This document shows positions 52,466-62,078 of a stretch of 64,000 nucleotides of DNA, in pieces (within the stretch, counting starts at the first letter, position 1; the number at the start of each line of letters is the position of its first letter). The notes beneath the pieces were generated by a model. The model had not been told where the DNA came from. It saw only the letters and a program-made list of their open reading frames with translations, and ran no database searches. A program made the translations under genes and the position numbers. Location: positions 310,001 to 374,000 of the forward strand of contig NZ_JASHJI010000001.1 of assembly GCF_030733265.1 (NCBI RefSeq), in the 5' to 3' direction. This DNA comes from Roseibium sp. MMSF_3412 (GTDB lineage Bacteria > Pseudomonadota > Alphaproteobacteria > Rhizobiales > Stappiaceae).

Positions 52466-54271
52466 ATGCATCGCCACGGATCACGCGCCGCAAGACACCT
52501 GACGACGTTCGGATTTTTCCTGGTTTCAGCACTCTGTCTGCTTGTGATTTCGCTGCAGGAAGCGCGGGCGGCTGTGATGCCGGGCGGCAATGGCGGCTGG
52601 CTTGTCGTCGCAAGCCGTCCGAGTGCACCGGAGGCGATCAGCACGGCAAGGGGATTTGCCGGCCGGTTTCCGCAAACAACCGTCTTTCAGTCGAACAACG
52701 GCTGGTTCGCCATTTCACTCGGCTGGATGACGCAACCCGGCGGCAATCGCTACAGGGCAAGTCTGATCGCATCGGGTGCCATCCCCGGCGACAGCTACTT
52801 CCACAACGGCCAACGGTTCCAGTTTGCAATCTGGTCGGCGACCGGCGTGACCGGCGGTGCGTCCCAATCCCTGTTTGCCTCGACCCGTATCGCCGCGCCG
52901 CCGTCCGGTACCCCTGGACCGGCACCCTCGGCGCAGCACGCGTACGTAACCGGCCTCGACCCGACAGGCGATAATTTCCTGTCCCTGCGCACCGGGCCGG
53001 GCACGCGCTACCGCGAGATCGTCCGAATGGGGATGAACACGTCGCTGACCATCCTCGGAAGAAGCGGATCATGGCTCAATGTGGCTCTTTCGGACGGACG
53101 AACAGGCTGGGCATACGGGAAATACGTCTCGACCGTTCCGGGATACACGGCCAGTCCGGCACCTCCGACCGTGGCGCCGGCACCTGCCGCGCCTGCCACA
53201 GTTGCAAAAAGATCGATCACCCCGCCCAGACGCGGTATCGTCGGCGACCTGAGCGCGAGCGGTGACAGCTTCCTGTCGTTGCGCGCGGGTGCGGGGACCC
53301 GGTTTGCCGAAATCGCCAGGCTGCTTCAGGGGACCGATGTGACAATGCTGGCGCAACAGGGCGCCTGGTTTGAAGTGGAACTCTCCAATGGCATGCGCGG
53401 ATGGGCCTATGGCCGCTATCTCGACGCGGCCCGGCCGCAACAGAGCGCCTCCACAAACGTTCCGACGATTGGTCCGGACAAGCCTCAGGATGCCCCCCCG
53501 CCGCCAGCTTCATCCAGCGAGTTGACCCAATCAAACCCGAACCTTCCCGACCTGGGAGCACTGCCGGAAGGAAAACGCGTTGCGCTCGTAATCGGCAATT
53601 CCGCCTATGAACACGCGCCCGTGCTTCCCAATCCCAAGAACGATGCAACGGATTTGATGGAGTCGCTCAAACGGCTCGGTTTCACCGTCATCCTCGGTCT
53701 TGACCAGAGCAAGGTCGCGATGGAAGGAACCGTGAGAGATTATGTCCGGGCCATACAGGATGCCGACGTTGCCCTGTTCTTCTACGCCGGCCATGCCATG
53801 CAGCTCAGCGGGCGCAACTATCTCATTCCGATCGATGCGAAACTTGAAGACCAGACGGCAGTCGATTTCGAGACCATCGAACTCGGGACGCTTCTGGACT
53901 ACATGAATGCGCCAGGGCGTCTTTCGATCGCGTTGCTGGATGCCTGCCGGGACAATCCCCTGTCGCGCCGGTTTTCGCGCAGTCTCGGTGTCAGCAGAAG
54001 TTCGCAGGTGGAACGGGGGCTTGCCGCGCCGCAGGCAGGCGGCGGCAACATTCTCATCGGGTTCGCGACGGCACCAGGCGAAGTTGCGCTGGACGGAGAC
54101 GAGGACAACAGTCCGTTCACGACGGCGCTGCTGTCGCATATCGAAACCCCGGGTCTGGAGATCGAGATCATGATGAAGCGGGTCAAGGCGGACGTCTACG
54201 ATTCCACGCGGGGGACGCAGTCTCCCTGGCACAACTCCGCCCTGCGCCGCGAATTCTATTTCAGGAAATAG
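52466..54271 (+). CDS. Secreted caspase-like (peptidase C14) protein with two SH3b domains
   Basis: ATG 52466 follows AAGGGGG. The 601-residue protein has a signal peptide (about 1-36, ending EARA), a Trp/Gly-rich N-terminal region, SH3b domains at about 158-224 and 258-322 (LSLRTGPGTRYREI; LSLRAGAGTRFAEI), a Pro-rich linker, and a caspase domain from about 370. The catalytic dyad is His443 (FYAGHAMQ) and Cys494 (LLDACRDNP). SH3b modules suggest attachment to the cell wall or envelope. Targets are unknown. It ends convergently with the next gene, overlapping by 11 bases. Confidence 0.9.
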   Translation: MHRHGSRAARHLTTFGFFLVSALCLLVISLQEARAAVMPGGNGGWLVVASRPSAPEAISTARGFAGRFPQTTVFQSNNGWFAISLGWMTQPGGNRYRASLIASGAIPGDSYFHNGQRFQFAIWSATGVTGGASQSLFASTRIAAPPSGTPGPAPSAQHAYVTGLDPTGDNFLSLRTGPGTRYREIVRMGMNTSLTILGRSGSWLNVALSDGRTGWAYGKYVSTVPGYTASPAPPTVAPAPAAPATVAKRSITPPRRGIVGDLSASGDSFLSLRAGAGTRFAEIARLLQGTDVTMLAQQGAWFEVELSNGMRGWAYGRYLDAARPQQSASTNVPTIGPDKPQDAPPPPASSSELTQSNPNLPDLGALPEGKRVALVIGNSAYEHAPVLPNPKNDATDLMESLKRLGFTVILGLDQSKVAMEGTVRDYVRAIQDADVALFFYAGHAMQLSGRNYLIPIDAKLEDQTAVDFETIELGTLLDYMNAPGRLSIALLDACRDNPLSRRFSRSLGVSRSSQVERGLAAPQAGGGNILIGFATAPGEVALDGDEDNSPFTTALLSHIETPGLEIEIMMKRVKADVYDSTRGTQSPWHNSALRREFYFRK

Positions 54272-55133
54272 CTTCGTCGAGCCGGGCAACAACAAGGTGC
54301 CCCGGAACCGGGTCGCCCTCCTCGAGCCGCACGGTGATCGGTTCCATTGCAAGAATATCGAAACCGGAAGATGCCAATGCCGTTCGAACATACCCTTCGC
54401 CCTGCGCGAACCGGTTTTTCGGTCCGACCATGTAGGGCTGGCCGCCCATGACCGGGTCGGGAAGCGTCTCCGTTGAAAAGGCCAGATAACCACCGGGCGA
54501 GAGCCGTGTCACCGCACCGGCCAAAAAGGGTTCGACCGCCCCCAGATAGGGAAACACATCGGTTGCCGTGATCAGATCCCAGACCGGTCTTTGACCGTCT
54601 TCTTCCTCGAAATCCTTCAGAAAATCGACCGCCTCGCCAACGTAAAGGTCGTCATAGACGCCCCGGTCGAAGGCCAACTCCACAATCTTCTCGGACAGAT
54701 CGACGCCGGTTCGATGCGCTGTGCAATCGAAAAGCGACATCCCCGTCAATCCGGTTCCACAGCCGAGATCAAGCAGCCGGTCAAATGATGGCAGGTTGAG
54801 ACGGTCAAGAAGATCACGCAGCAGCAAGGGGACACAGTAGCCGAGTTCATCGACAAGGATCTCGTCAAAGACATCGGCATGCTGATCGAACAGCGTTGCA
54901 ACATAGGCGTCCGGCATCTTGGCGGGAGAGTTCGCCGCGCCCATGGCGGCAAGCCGGATACTCACACCGCCGGTATCTTCCGGGTCGAGGGCCAGAGCCT
55001 GCCGGAAGGCCTGCGCAGCCCCCTTGAAATCACCGGATTTCTGAAGCTCCAGACCCCGATTATACGCCTCGGCCAGTGCGTCATCATCCGCATCGTCGAC
55101 GTCGCCGGTCACTTGGTCATCGTCCTTGGTCAT
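54261..55133 (-). CDS. TPR-methyltransferase (class I SAM-dependent)
   Basis: The 290-residue protein has a short N-terminal TPR-like helix pair (YNRGLELQKSGDFKGAAQAFRQALALDPED, about 25-55) and a methyltransferase domain at about 110-260: LLDLGCGTGLTGMSL (motif I), RTGVDLSEKIVELA, DLITATDVFPYLGAVEPFL and LSPGGYLAFSTE. It belongs to a conserved alphaproteobacterial group with unknown acceptors. Its 3' end overlaps the caspase gene by 11 bases on the opposite strand. Confidence 0.87.
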   Translation of the reverse strand: MTKDDDQVTGDVDDADDDALAEAYNRGLELQKSGDFKGAAQAFRQALALDPEDTGGVSIRLAAMGAANSPAKMPDAYVATLFDQHADVFDEILVDELGYCVPLLLRDLLDRLNLPSFDRLLDLGCGTGLTGMSLFDCTAHRTGVDLSEKIVELAFDRGVYDDLYVGEAVDFLKDFEEEDGQRPVWDLITATDVFPYLGAVEPFLAGAVTRLSPGGYLAFSTETLPDPVMGGQPYMVGPKNRFAQGEGYVRTALASSGFDILAMEPITVRLEEGDPVPGHLVVARLDEAIS

Positions 55134-55235
55134 CTTTGTCAGCTGCCTGTCGATCGAAATTCGCCCTGCCTCATTTATGGGGCCATCACCTACACCGGTG
55201 CCATCGCCATTGCACGGAAAATAAGGCCGCCCGGC

Positions 55236-55979
55236 TCAGAACAGATCGAGCTGGCTGGTGTCCGGCTTTGGCTTGCGGGTTTCGGCCTCGTGCGAATTCT
55301 CACCGGCGTCATCCGGCACCACCGGAACCTGGATATCCGGATCGTCGTTCACCACCTTGTTCACCCGGTTGGACACCGGCGTCGCCACCAGAAAATCGTC
55401 TTCGACCGGCTTGAACAGCGTGCCCGCTTCCTTCTTGTCGACATTCGCCGTGTCGAGCCAGGTGTCGAATTGCTCCGGCTTCAGGATGACGGGCATGCGA
55501 TGGTGGATGCCCGACATCATCCGGTTCGATCCGATCGTCAGAATGGCCCCGGTATCCATGTCGCCGCCGTCGGGATCGGACCAGGTTTCCCAAAGACCGG
55601 CAAACGCCATGATGTCGCCATCGGCAGGCTTGATCCAGAAGGGCTGCTTGCTGTCGCCGGTGCGGCGCCATTCGTAAAAACCGGATGCCGGAATGAGGCA
55701 ACGTCCATGGCGCATGGCGTTGCGGAACGAAGGTTTCTCGGCTGCCGTCTCCGACCTGGCATTGATCAGAAGCGTGAAACTGGCGGGGTCCTTGACCCAG
55801 GACGGAATAAGCCCCCAGCGAACGAGATGGAAGCGGCGGGCGCCATGTTCATAGCGCACGGTCGCGATGGGCTGGGTTGGCGCGATGTTGTAGCGCGGCG
55901 GAAAGTTCGGCTGATCCCTGTAGCTGAAAAAGTCCCGGACAGCATCCGGTGGTGTCGTTAGGGCAAGGCGTCCGCACAT
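55236..55979 (-). CDS. SOS response-associated peptidase family (SRAP/HMCES) protein
   Basis: The 247-residue protein begins MCGRLALT, so after Met removal Cys2 is free to form the thiazolidine crosslink with abasic sites in single-stranded DNA, the known role of SRAP/YedK proteins. The active-site Asn (PRYNIAPTQ), Glu (ASGFYEWRR) and His (GIHHRMPVIL) are visible. It protects replication forks from abasic damage. Length is in the family range with an acidic C-terminal tail. Confidence 0.93.
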   Translation of the reverse strand: MCGRLALTTPPDAVRDFFSYRDQPNFPPRYNIAPTQPIATVRYEHGARRFHLVRWGLIPSWVKDPASFTLLINARSETAAEKPSFRNAMRHGRCLIPASGFYEWRRTGDSKQPFWIKPADGDIMAFAGLWETWSDPDGGDMDTGAILTIGSNRMMSGIHHRMPVILKPEQFDTWLDTANVDKKEAGTLFKPVEDDFLVATPVSNRVNKVVNDDPDIQVPVVPDDAGENSHEAETRKPKPDTSQLDLF

Positions 55980-56113
55980 AGCGTTTCTCCCGTCCGTCTC
56001 AGTTGGTGCAGCGCGAAATTCTTTGCCTGGACACCACTCACTGATCCAAAGTTAGGCAATTGGAAACAAAAAAGAAGTAGCCTGTTTCTGAAGTCAATGA
56101 CCAGGGGGCCGGT

Positions 56114-56626
56114 ATGGAATGTTTGGATCCAGTTTTGGGCGCCGGAGATCTGGCCGCCGAACGGCTGGAGCAGGCGAACATAAATCCGCAGACCGGACTT
56201 GCCACCGATTACCTCAATCACTTCAACGAAGTGATGATGCTTCTCGAAATGCTCCCCGACATGCCGGACTGTTCGGACGATGTTCTGGACTGGGGCCCAT
56301 TGGACTATGAGGGCCATTTCGAGAATTCCACATTCAAGGACAAGCAGCTCGCGATTCAGGCCTATTACGCAGCCCCTGCCTATCTGCGGGAGCACCTGGA
56401 ATGTCATGTCTCCGGCATCAACGACCTCGTCGGCGAAATTCAGGAGCAGTTGCGTCAGACCGACAATGCGGCCTCCGTTGCCGGCGACATTGCCTACAAG
56501 GCGACACACGAGATCAAGCCGCTGATTGCGCTTGCCGGGGCCGTCATTCACGGTCATGTTGAACCGGAAGCAACTCAGCACGAAGGGGACGCGGCACAGG
56601 CTGAAATCGACGCTCTCTTCGCCTGA
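56114..56626 (+). CDS. Conserved-looking hypothetical protein (170 residues)
   Basis: A small, acidic, mostly helical cytoplasmic protein (NHFNEVMMLLEMLPDMPDC, then AIQAYYAAPAYLREHLE). No family recognised. It is 36 bases upstream of a NUDIX gene and may be co-transcribed with it. Codon usage and the GC at third positions look coding. Confidence 0.75.
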   Translation: MECLDPVLGAGDLAAERLEQANINPQTGLATDYLNHFNEVMMLLEMLPDMPDCSDDVLDWGPLDYEGHFENSTFKDKQLAIQAYYAAPAYLREHLECHVSGINDLVGEIQEQLRQTDNAASVAGDIAYKATHEIKPLIALAGAVIHGHVEPEATQHEGDAAQAEIDALFA

Positions 56627-56662
56627 TCCCCTGTCGAACCCGATCCGAAAGCCAGTTCATCC

Positions 56663-57085
56663 ATGTCCCGGTTCTATCCAGATGCACCGCGTGTGGGTGT
56701 CAGCGTCCTGTGTCACGACGATGGCCGTGTGCTGCTGATCCAGCGCGGAAAAGACCCTTTCAAGGGATTTTGGAGCCTCCCTGGCGGACTTGTCGAACTC
56801 GGAGAACCTCTCCTCGCGGCCGCCAAACGAGAGCTTTGGGAAGAAACGGGTGTCGAGGCGGATCTGTCCGAACCGGTCGAGACGTTCGATTCCATTCAGT
56901 TCGACGACAACGGCAAGGTGCTGACCCATTTCATCCTGACCGTCTTTTGCGGCGCACTCCGGTCCGGCAAAGCCGTTGCAGGCGATGACGCGCGTGCCCT
57001 TGCCTGGGTCCGTCCGGAGGAACTCGACGACCGGCCAACAACGCCCGGCACGGCTGACCGCATTCGCCGGCACCTCCCGCTCTGA
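56663..57085 (+). CDS. NUDIX hydrolase
   Basis: The 140-residue protein has the complete Nudix box (GGLVELGEPLLAAAKRELWEETGVEAD, with Gx5Ex7REUxEExGU) at about 37-59, so it cleaves a nucleoside diphosphate linked to another group. The substrate (ADP-ribose, mutagenic nucleotide or cap) cannot be set from the sequence. Confidence 0.93.
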   Translation: MSRFYPDAPRVGVSVLCHDDGRVLLIQRGKDPFKGFWSLPGGLVELGEPLLAAAKRELWEETGVEADLSEPVETFDSIQFDDNGKVLTHFILTVFCGALRSGKAVAGDDARALAWVRPEELDDRPTTPGTADRIRRHLPL

Positions 57086-57186
57086 GCCCAATCGCGTAAC
57101 GCTCACAGAGGTTTGCGGAACCGTGATTTCCCGATTTCGGGTGCGCCGGGCGAAGATATCCGTGTGCTCGGCAAATGGAGGCATGC

Positions 57187-58212
57187 ATGCAGATCCAGCA
57201 CATATGGATGTTACTTCTGGCCATAAGCGGCTTCCTGGTGTTTTCGCTTCTTACGCTTCTTTCACCGGCGCAAGCGAACCCGGACCATTGGCGGCAAGCG
57301 GGCTTCACCACTGATTTTGCACTCCATTCGGTCGATCTGGGAACCATCTTCTCTGGTGGCCCGCCCAAGGACGGCATTCCGTCGATAGACGAACCGAGCT
57401 TTCAAGCCGCGAACGACATCGATTGGCTTGAAGACAATGAGCCGGTGATCTTGCTGGAGATGGACGGGACCGCCAAAGCCTATCCGCTTCAGATCCTGAT
57501 CTGGCACGAGATCGTCAACGACCGGATCGGCGACACCCCGGTGTCGGTTACCTATTGTCCGCTCTGCAATTCATCTGTCGTGTTCGACCGCCGCATCGAC
57601 GGAATGCTTCTCGACTTCGGAACCACGGGGTTGTTGAGAAACTCCGACCTGGTCATGTATGACCGGCAGACCGAAACCTGGTGGCAGCAGTTCACCGGTG
57701 AAGGGATTGTCGGCACGCATACGGGCCGCGACCTCAAGATGATCCCGTCGCGGGTGACCGCGTTTGAGGACTTCCGCAAGGCGCATCCGGAGGGCGCCGT
57801 GCTTGCACGTCCCACGTTCTCACCGCGCAGTTATGGCACCAATCCCTATGCCGGTTATGACAGCCGTTCGGCACCCTATCCCTTTTTTCAGGGGGACCTT
57901 CCCGACGATATCAATCCGATGGCGCGCGTGGTCGTGGTGCGCGATGGTGACGAGGTGTTCGCGGTTGCCCTCGAACATGTGCGCACAAACAGTCCGGTCG
58001 GCCTTTCCGGTGACATAGAGCTCAGCTGGACGGGACAACAGGCATCCGTCCTCGATCAGCGCGAAACGGCGCGCGGGCGCGCGATCGGATCCGTCGAAGC
58101 CGTCAAGACGGAGGCAGGCACGCGAACAGCCCTGGTGCACGACGTCACGTTTGCCTTTGTTGCACACGCCTTCCATCCGGATGTGGCAATTCTTGGGATC
58201 ACTTCACCGTAG
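57187..58212 (+). CDS. DUF3179 domain protein, exported or membrane-anchored
   Basis: Start at ATG 57187, 5 bases after GGAGG; the ATG at 57175 overlaps that site. 341 residues with an N-terminal hydrophobic segment (about 5-28). DUF3179 is marked by YPLQILIWHEIVND, VTYCPLCNSSVVFDRRIDG and TWWQQFTGEG. The CPLC pair may bind a metal or form a disulfide. The family is uncharacterised but widespread. Confidence 0.88.
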   Translation: MQIQHIWMLLLAISGFLVFSLLTLLSPAQANPDHWRQAGFTTDFALHSVDLGTIFSGGPPKDGIPSIDEPSFQAANDIDWLEDNEPVILLEMDGTAKAYPLQILIWHEIVNDRIGDTPVSVTYCPLCNSSVVFDRRIDGMLLDFGTTGLLRNSDLVMYDRQTETWWQQFTGEGIVGTHTGRDLKMIPSRVTAFEDFRKAHPEGAVLARPTFSPRSYGTNPYAGYDSRSAPYPFFQGDLPDDINPMARVVVVRDGDEVFAVALEHVRTNSPVGLSGDIELSWTGQQASVLDQRETARGRAIGSVEAVKTEAGTRTALVHDVTFAFVAHAFHPDVAILGITSP

Positions 58213-58250
58213 CGCTTGAAGTGGCCACCGGCGGCGCGCATGATCCGCGC

Positions 58251-58661
58251 ATGAGAAACGGTCAGATTTCTGATTTCATACGGCGGTCGGTTTTCGCCTC
58301 TGTCATCGTGCTCGCAATGCCGGTTCAGGTTGTGCTCGCACAGCAGCCGGGCATCGACGCTCCCCCCTATGAACAGCAGCTCATGCGCCTGTCGGAGATC
58401 TTTGGCGCGCTTCACTTTCTGCGGCCGCTCTGCAACGAAAACGACACGCCAAGCTGGCGCGACCAGATGGAAGACTTTTTAGATGCAGAAACGGTTAACG
58501 AAAATCGACGGCGAAGGTTCATCGAACGGTTTAATCAAGGTTATCGTGGATTCTCAGTTGCTTACAGGGAGTGTACTGACGCTGCACGTATCGCAATGGT
58601 ACAGTATTTGCGTGAAGGAGAGACCATTATAAGCGATGTGACCAGCCGTTACGGGCGATAA
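58251..58661 (+). CDS. TIGR02301 family periplasmic protein
   Basis: From ATG 58251 the protein is 136 residues with an N-terminal signal (about 10-32, ending VVLAQQ). The mature part shows the family pattern YEQQLMRLSEIFGALHFLRPLC and FNQGYRGFSVAYRECTDAA, with two Cys that may form a disulfide. Hyphomicrobiales-specific family, function unknown. Confidence 0.85.
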   Translation: MRNGQISDFIRRSVFASVIVLAMPVQVVLAQQPGIDAPPYEQQLMRLSEIFGALHFLRPLCNENDTPSWRDQMEDFLDAETVNENRRRRFIERFNQGYRGFSVAYRECTDAARIAMVQYLREGETIISDVTSRYGR

Positions 58662-58850
58662 TCCTGTCGAAATCCCCCAAACGTTACGAGTTGGTTAACC
58701 TTTTGAATCAAATTTGTGGGTGGGCGTTAAGTTTGCGTTCACGGTTGCTTATCAGCACAGATCACCGTGCTAGGATCAGGTAATGAGATTCGGGAGAGGG
58801 ACACGCGGGAGTTGTCTCCACGGGTTCGGGACAGACCGGTAAGGGAACGA

Positions 58851-59123
58851 ATGATAAACGACGATTATGCTGAAGCGGCCATGGATGCCGAGTTTGCCGA
58901 AGACGAAGATATCCGGCGCGCAGCGCTCGGTTTTATCTCAGATGCCTGGGCGGAAGCCATTGCAAACGGCGTCGATGCGGATGCGGTCGCGCATGCGGCC
59001 ATGTTCACCGCACTTGCCGATCTCGTGGCTGCTTATGGCGAGGACGCCGTCGCAAAGCTTGCCGAAGGACTGCCGGACCGCATCCTTCAGGGCGACTACA
59101 CAGTGAACCGGGTGCTGCAATAG
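58851..59123 (+). CDS. Small hypothetical protein (90 residues)
   Basis: Start at ATG 58851 with AAGGGA upstream. An acidic, helical cytoplasmic protein (AEFAEDEDIRRAALGFISDAWAEA, FTALADLVAAYGEDAVAKLAEGLPDRI). I do not recognise it; homologous short proteins seem likely in related genomes. It is followed by a strong terminator. Confidence 0.7.
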   Translation: MINDDYAEAAMDAEFAEDEDIRRAALGFISDAWAEAIANGVDADAVAHAAMFTALADLVAAYGEDAVAKLAEGLPDRILQGDYTVNRVLQ

Positions 59124-59146
59124 ATTTGGCGTCTCAGAAGATCAAA

Positions 59147-59169
59147 GGCCGGCACTGCCGGCCTTTTTT
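59147..59169 (+). terminator. Rho-independent terminator GGCCGGC-ACT-GCCGGCC
   Basis: A perfect 7-bp stem (59147-59153, 59157-59163) followed by six T, after the 90-residue gene. The same stem sequence forms the terminator at 22964. Confidence 0.88.
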
Positions 59170-59184
59170 GTGTCCGCCGTTGCC

Positions 59185-59847
59185 TCAGCGCGCCCAGAGA
59201 CCGGCAGCGTGGCTGATACCGTTGATCGCCAGATTAAGGTAGATCAATCCGCCAAAGAGCATCAGTGCGACACCGGCGATGTGGTTGACCCGATCAAGCC
59301 AGCGGTCGTCGATCCTGGCCTTGAAATGCGACACGAGCGCAGAGACAAAAATCCACCAGGTTGTTGCGCCGGCCGAGACGCCCGCGACCATCATCAACGC
59401 GCCAAAATGATCGCCGTGTTCCGGGCGGTAGTTTCCAAGCGCGCCGAAGATAAACGCAAAAACGAGAATCGTTCCCGGGTTGGTTATGGCAATGAAAAAG
59501 GCAGCCGTTGAATCGCCGAGATAGCTGTATTCCGCGTCAGCGCCATCCTGTTTCAGATGCGGGTGCGTCTTCCATATCTTGAGCCCGAAAATGATCAGCA
59601 GCGCGCCGCCGACCAACTCGATCAGCCGGAATTGGCCATCGATGAAATTGGTGACGGCCGAAACACCGAAAATGGCCGCCGCGGCGAAAATCGTGTCCGC
59701 AACAACGGCTCCGAGGCCGACGAAGACACCGTGGCTGAAACCGCTGCGAACGGCGTGCTGGATTGCCATGACATTGACGGGTCCGACCGGTGCCGTGGTG
59801 AGGATGCCAATGAAGAAGCCGATCAGCACGTATTCCAGAACAGTCAC
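59185..59847 (-). CDS. LysE family translocator
   Basis: Start at the GTG ending at 59847 (MTVLEYVLIGFF) with AGAGGACC upstream; 220 residues. Six hydrophobic segments and the LysE/RhtB pattern GILTTAPVGPVNVMAIQHAVRSGFSHG near the N-terminus, with NPGTILVFAFIF in the middle. Members export amino acids such as lysine, threonine or homoserine lactones. The substrate is not predictable here. Confidence 0.9.
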   Translation of the reverse strand: MTVLEYVLIGFFIGILTTAPVGPVNVMAIQHAVRSGFSHGVFVGLGAVVADTIFAAAAIFGVSAVTNFIDGQFRLIELVGGALLIIFGLKIWKTHPHLKQDGADAEYSYLGDSTAAFFIAITNPGTILVFAFIFGALGNYRPEHGDHFGALMMVAGVSAGATTWWIFVSALVSHFKARIDDRWLDRVNHIAGVALMLFGGLIYLNLAINGISHAAGLWAR

Positions 59848-60033
59848 GGCCGGTCCTCTTTTCCAGGTGATGGACTCTTTGGCAGGAAGCACTGGGCCTC
59901 TCGATAGCGACCTGCCCGCTTCCTGACAAGAACGGAAATTATTCCGGTGTGTCCGGTTTGCAGTCTTGCATGAATTGTTTAAGGAATGTCTCTGGTGGGC
60001 AAACGGCATCGCATCTGAACGTGGGAGATTGCC

Positions 60034-60702
60034 ATGAAGCGGGTTACTTGGATCGCAGGCCTGGCCCTTTGCCTGTTACCGGCACCGGGCATGGCGAAAA
60101 ACGTGACCACCGAAACCATTCAACTCGAAACGGACGGCGGGTCGGAGGCTGCGCCCATACCGGACGATCAACTGCAGATCCCGCAGACGGCGACAACGCC
60201 TTCTTCGCAAAACTCTGATGCACCGGCCGATCTGGCGCCACCGCAAGTTCTTTACAACACCGCCGTCCTGCCGAAGCCCGTCGCGCGGATGCATGCACAG
60301 CTGAAGGAAGCCGCGGAATACGGGGACCTGCAGCGCATCCGGATGATCCTGGAAAGCAACGAACTGCCGCCGACGCTCTCGTTCACGGAAATTGGCGATC
60401 CGATTGATTTTCTGAAGGAAAGCTCGGGTGATGGCGAGGGGTTTGAAATTCTCGCGATCCTTGCCGACACGCTGGACAGCGGCTTTGTCCATGTCGATGT
60501 CGGCACGCCGCAGGAAATGTATATCTGGCCCTACTTTGCCCGATACCCGTTGCAGGATCTCGCGCCCGACCAGAAAGTCGAGATGTACCGCATCATCACC
60601 GCGGGCGACTTTGCGGAGATGGAGCAATTCGGGGCGTGGACATTCTACCGCGTCGGCATCGGCCCGGACGGTACGCTTCACTATTTCGTTGCCGGTGACT
60701 GA
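60034..60702 (+). CDS. Exported hypothetical protein (222 residues)
   Basis: A signal peptide (about 1-21, LALCLLPAPGMA) is followed by a Thr/Pro/Gln-rich low-complexity stretch to about 70 and a compact C-terminal domain (QLKEAAEYGDLQRIRMILESNELPP resembles one ankyrin-like helix pair; AWTFYRVGIGPDGTLHYFVAGD closes it). Function unknown; secreted or periplasmic. Confidence 0.75.
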   Translation: MKRVTWIAGLALCLLPAPGMAKNVTTETIQLETDGGSEAAPIPDDQLQIPQTATTPSSQNSDAPADLAPPQVLYNTAVLPKPVARMHAQLKEAAEYGDLQRIRMILESNELPPTLSFTEIGDPIDFLKESSGDGEGFEILAILADTLDSGFVHVDVGTPQEMYIWPYFARYPLQDLAPDQKVEMYRIITAGDFAEMEQFGAWTFYRVGIGPDGTLHYFVAGD

Positions 60703-60767
60703 GCGAAAGTCGTATACGGTCGAAGTTGCCGCATTAAGAAACGCGACAAAGGGTCAGTCCGGACGCA

Positions 60768-61205
60768 TTATCCGACAATCTCCAGACCTTCGTCGGCACA
60801 TACCCTGGCAACCCACGCCATGTCGAGTTCGGGTTCGGGTTTCGGCCAATCGCGCGACCCAGGCGCCAGCTTTGTTCCGCAAGTCCGGAAGACACTTTCG
60901 TGGATGGAACCTGGAACGTTGAGGATCAGCATTTCGGCATCCTCACCGCTCGTGTTGCGAAACGAATGAACTTCACCGCGGGGTACTTTCACAAACTGGC
61001 CTCTCTCTGCAAGAATGGTCTCGTTTCCTACCGTGAATTCGATCTGCCCCTTTTGGACAAAGAAGGATTCCTGATCGTTCATATGGCGATTGGGCGGTGC
61101 ACCGGCACCACTTGATAGAATCGCACTACAAAGAAAATATCCGTCTTCCTTGCTCGAGGAATGAAAATCCATGATCATTCCCATGAGATAATAAGTTTCT
61201 GACAT
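60768..61205 (-). CDS. Cupin domain protein
   Basis: The 145-residue protein has the cupin barrel with metal-ligand motif 1 GAPPNRHMNDQESFFVQKG (His, Glu) and motif 2 PRGEVHSFRNTS (His). It may be a small metal-dependent dioxygenase or isomerase, or a sugar/signal-binding protein. It stands alone; the short AT-rich upstream region holds GTTAC-TCTTC-GTAAC at 61261-61275, a possible operator. Confidence 0.85.
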   Translation of the reverse strand: MSETYYLMGMIMDFHSSSKEDGYFLCSAILSSGAGAPPNRHMNDQESFFVQKGQIEFTVGNETILAERGQFVKVPRGEVHSFRNTSGEDAEMLILNVPGSIHESVFRTCGTKLAPGSRDWPKPEPELDMAWVARVCADEGLEIVG

Positions 61206-61404
61206 ATCGCTCCCCCCAACACCCTAATTCAGACCAAAAAAACGCTATCTTTTTATTTAAGTTACTCTTCGTAACATGACTAAGAACGCAAAAAAACCTC
61301 GTAAATTTAGGGACTAATGCGGTACGGGCAGCCGGCAGGAGGCACTGACGGTCCGCCTTGTCACACCCGCACCGGCACGAACTCTGTTTGGCAATTCGGG
61401 AGGG

Positions 61405-62058
61405 TCAGGTTCTGGTCAACTCGGCGTAGTCGGCATAGCCCCGATGAAGGTGGCAGAACCGGAGTCGGCTTCCGGACTGCAAGGCCAGAGAACGGAGTTC
61501 GTCTTCCAGTTCGGCGCGCGGCGAGACGTGAAATGACTTCAGCCAGGCAAACAGCAGCCTCGCAAACCAGCGCGGCAATCCTTTCTGCTGACCGAAGTCG
61601 ACGACATGGATGCGTCCGCCTTCTTTCAGACGGGCTGACCCGGCCTGCAGCGCTTCCCGCCAGATCGGGATCATCGAGAGGGTATAGGAGTAGAACACCC
61701 GGTCGTAACCGGAGACACCCAGGCCTTCGGTCGCGGACGGATTTGCAGCGTCCCCCTCGATCAGGGTGATCCGGTCACTCAATCCCGCATTCTCAATGTT
61801 CCTGGCGGCCGTCTCCAGCATATGCCGGGAGATATCCAATCCGTAGAAACGGGCATCCGGATAAAGCCTTGCCGCTGCGATCAGGTTGCGGCCCGTACCG
61901 CAGCCCAATTCCAGCACAGCGCCGCCGCGCGGTGGTTTCAGCTCCCTGATCAGGTGATCGCGCCCCAGCAGATAGTATTTGCGCGTGACATCGTAAATGT
62001 GCCGCTGACGCCGATAGACGGCGTCCATCAGTCTTGCCGTTTCGACCGCGCCGCTCAT
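61405..62058 (-). CDS. btaB: Diacylglycerylhomoserine N-methyltransferase BtaB
   Basis: The 217-residue SAM-dependent methyltransferase (about 50-160: LELGCGTGRNLIAAARLYPDA, GLDISRHML, LIEGDA) follows the BtaA gene by 20 bases. In the known Rhodobacter/Sinorhizobium pathway BtaB trimethylates diacylglycerylhomoserine to the betaine lipid DGTS. The assignment rests on the pairing and length (known BtaB about 210 residues). Confidence 0.88.
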   Translation of the reverse strand: MSGAVETARLMDAVYRRQRHIYDVTRKYYLLGRDHLIRELKPPRGGAVLELGCGTGRNLIAAARLYPDARFYGLDISRHMLETAARNIENAGLSDRITLIEGDAANPSATEGLGVSGYDRVFYSYTLSMIPIWREALQAGSARLKEGGRIHVVDFGQQKGLPRWFARLLFAWLKSFHVSPRAELEDELRSLALQSGSRLRFCHLHRGYADYAELTRT

Positions 62059-62078
62059 GTCAGGTACCGCTCCGCTGC

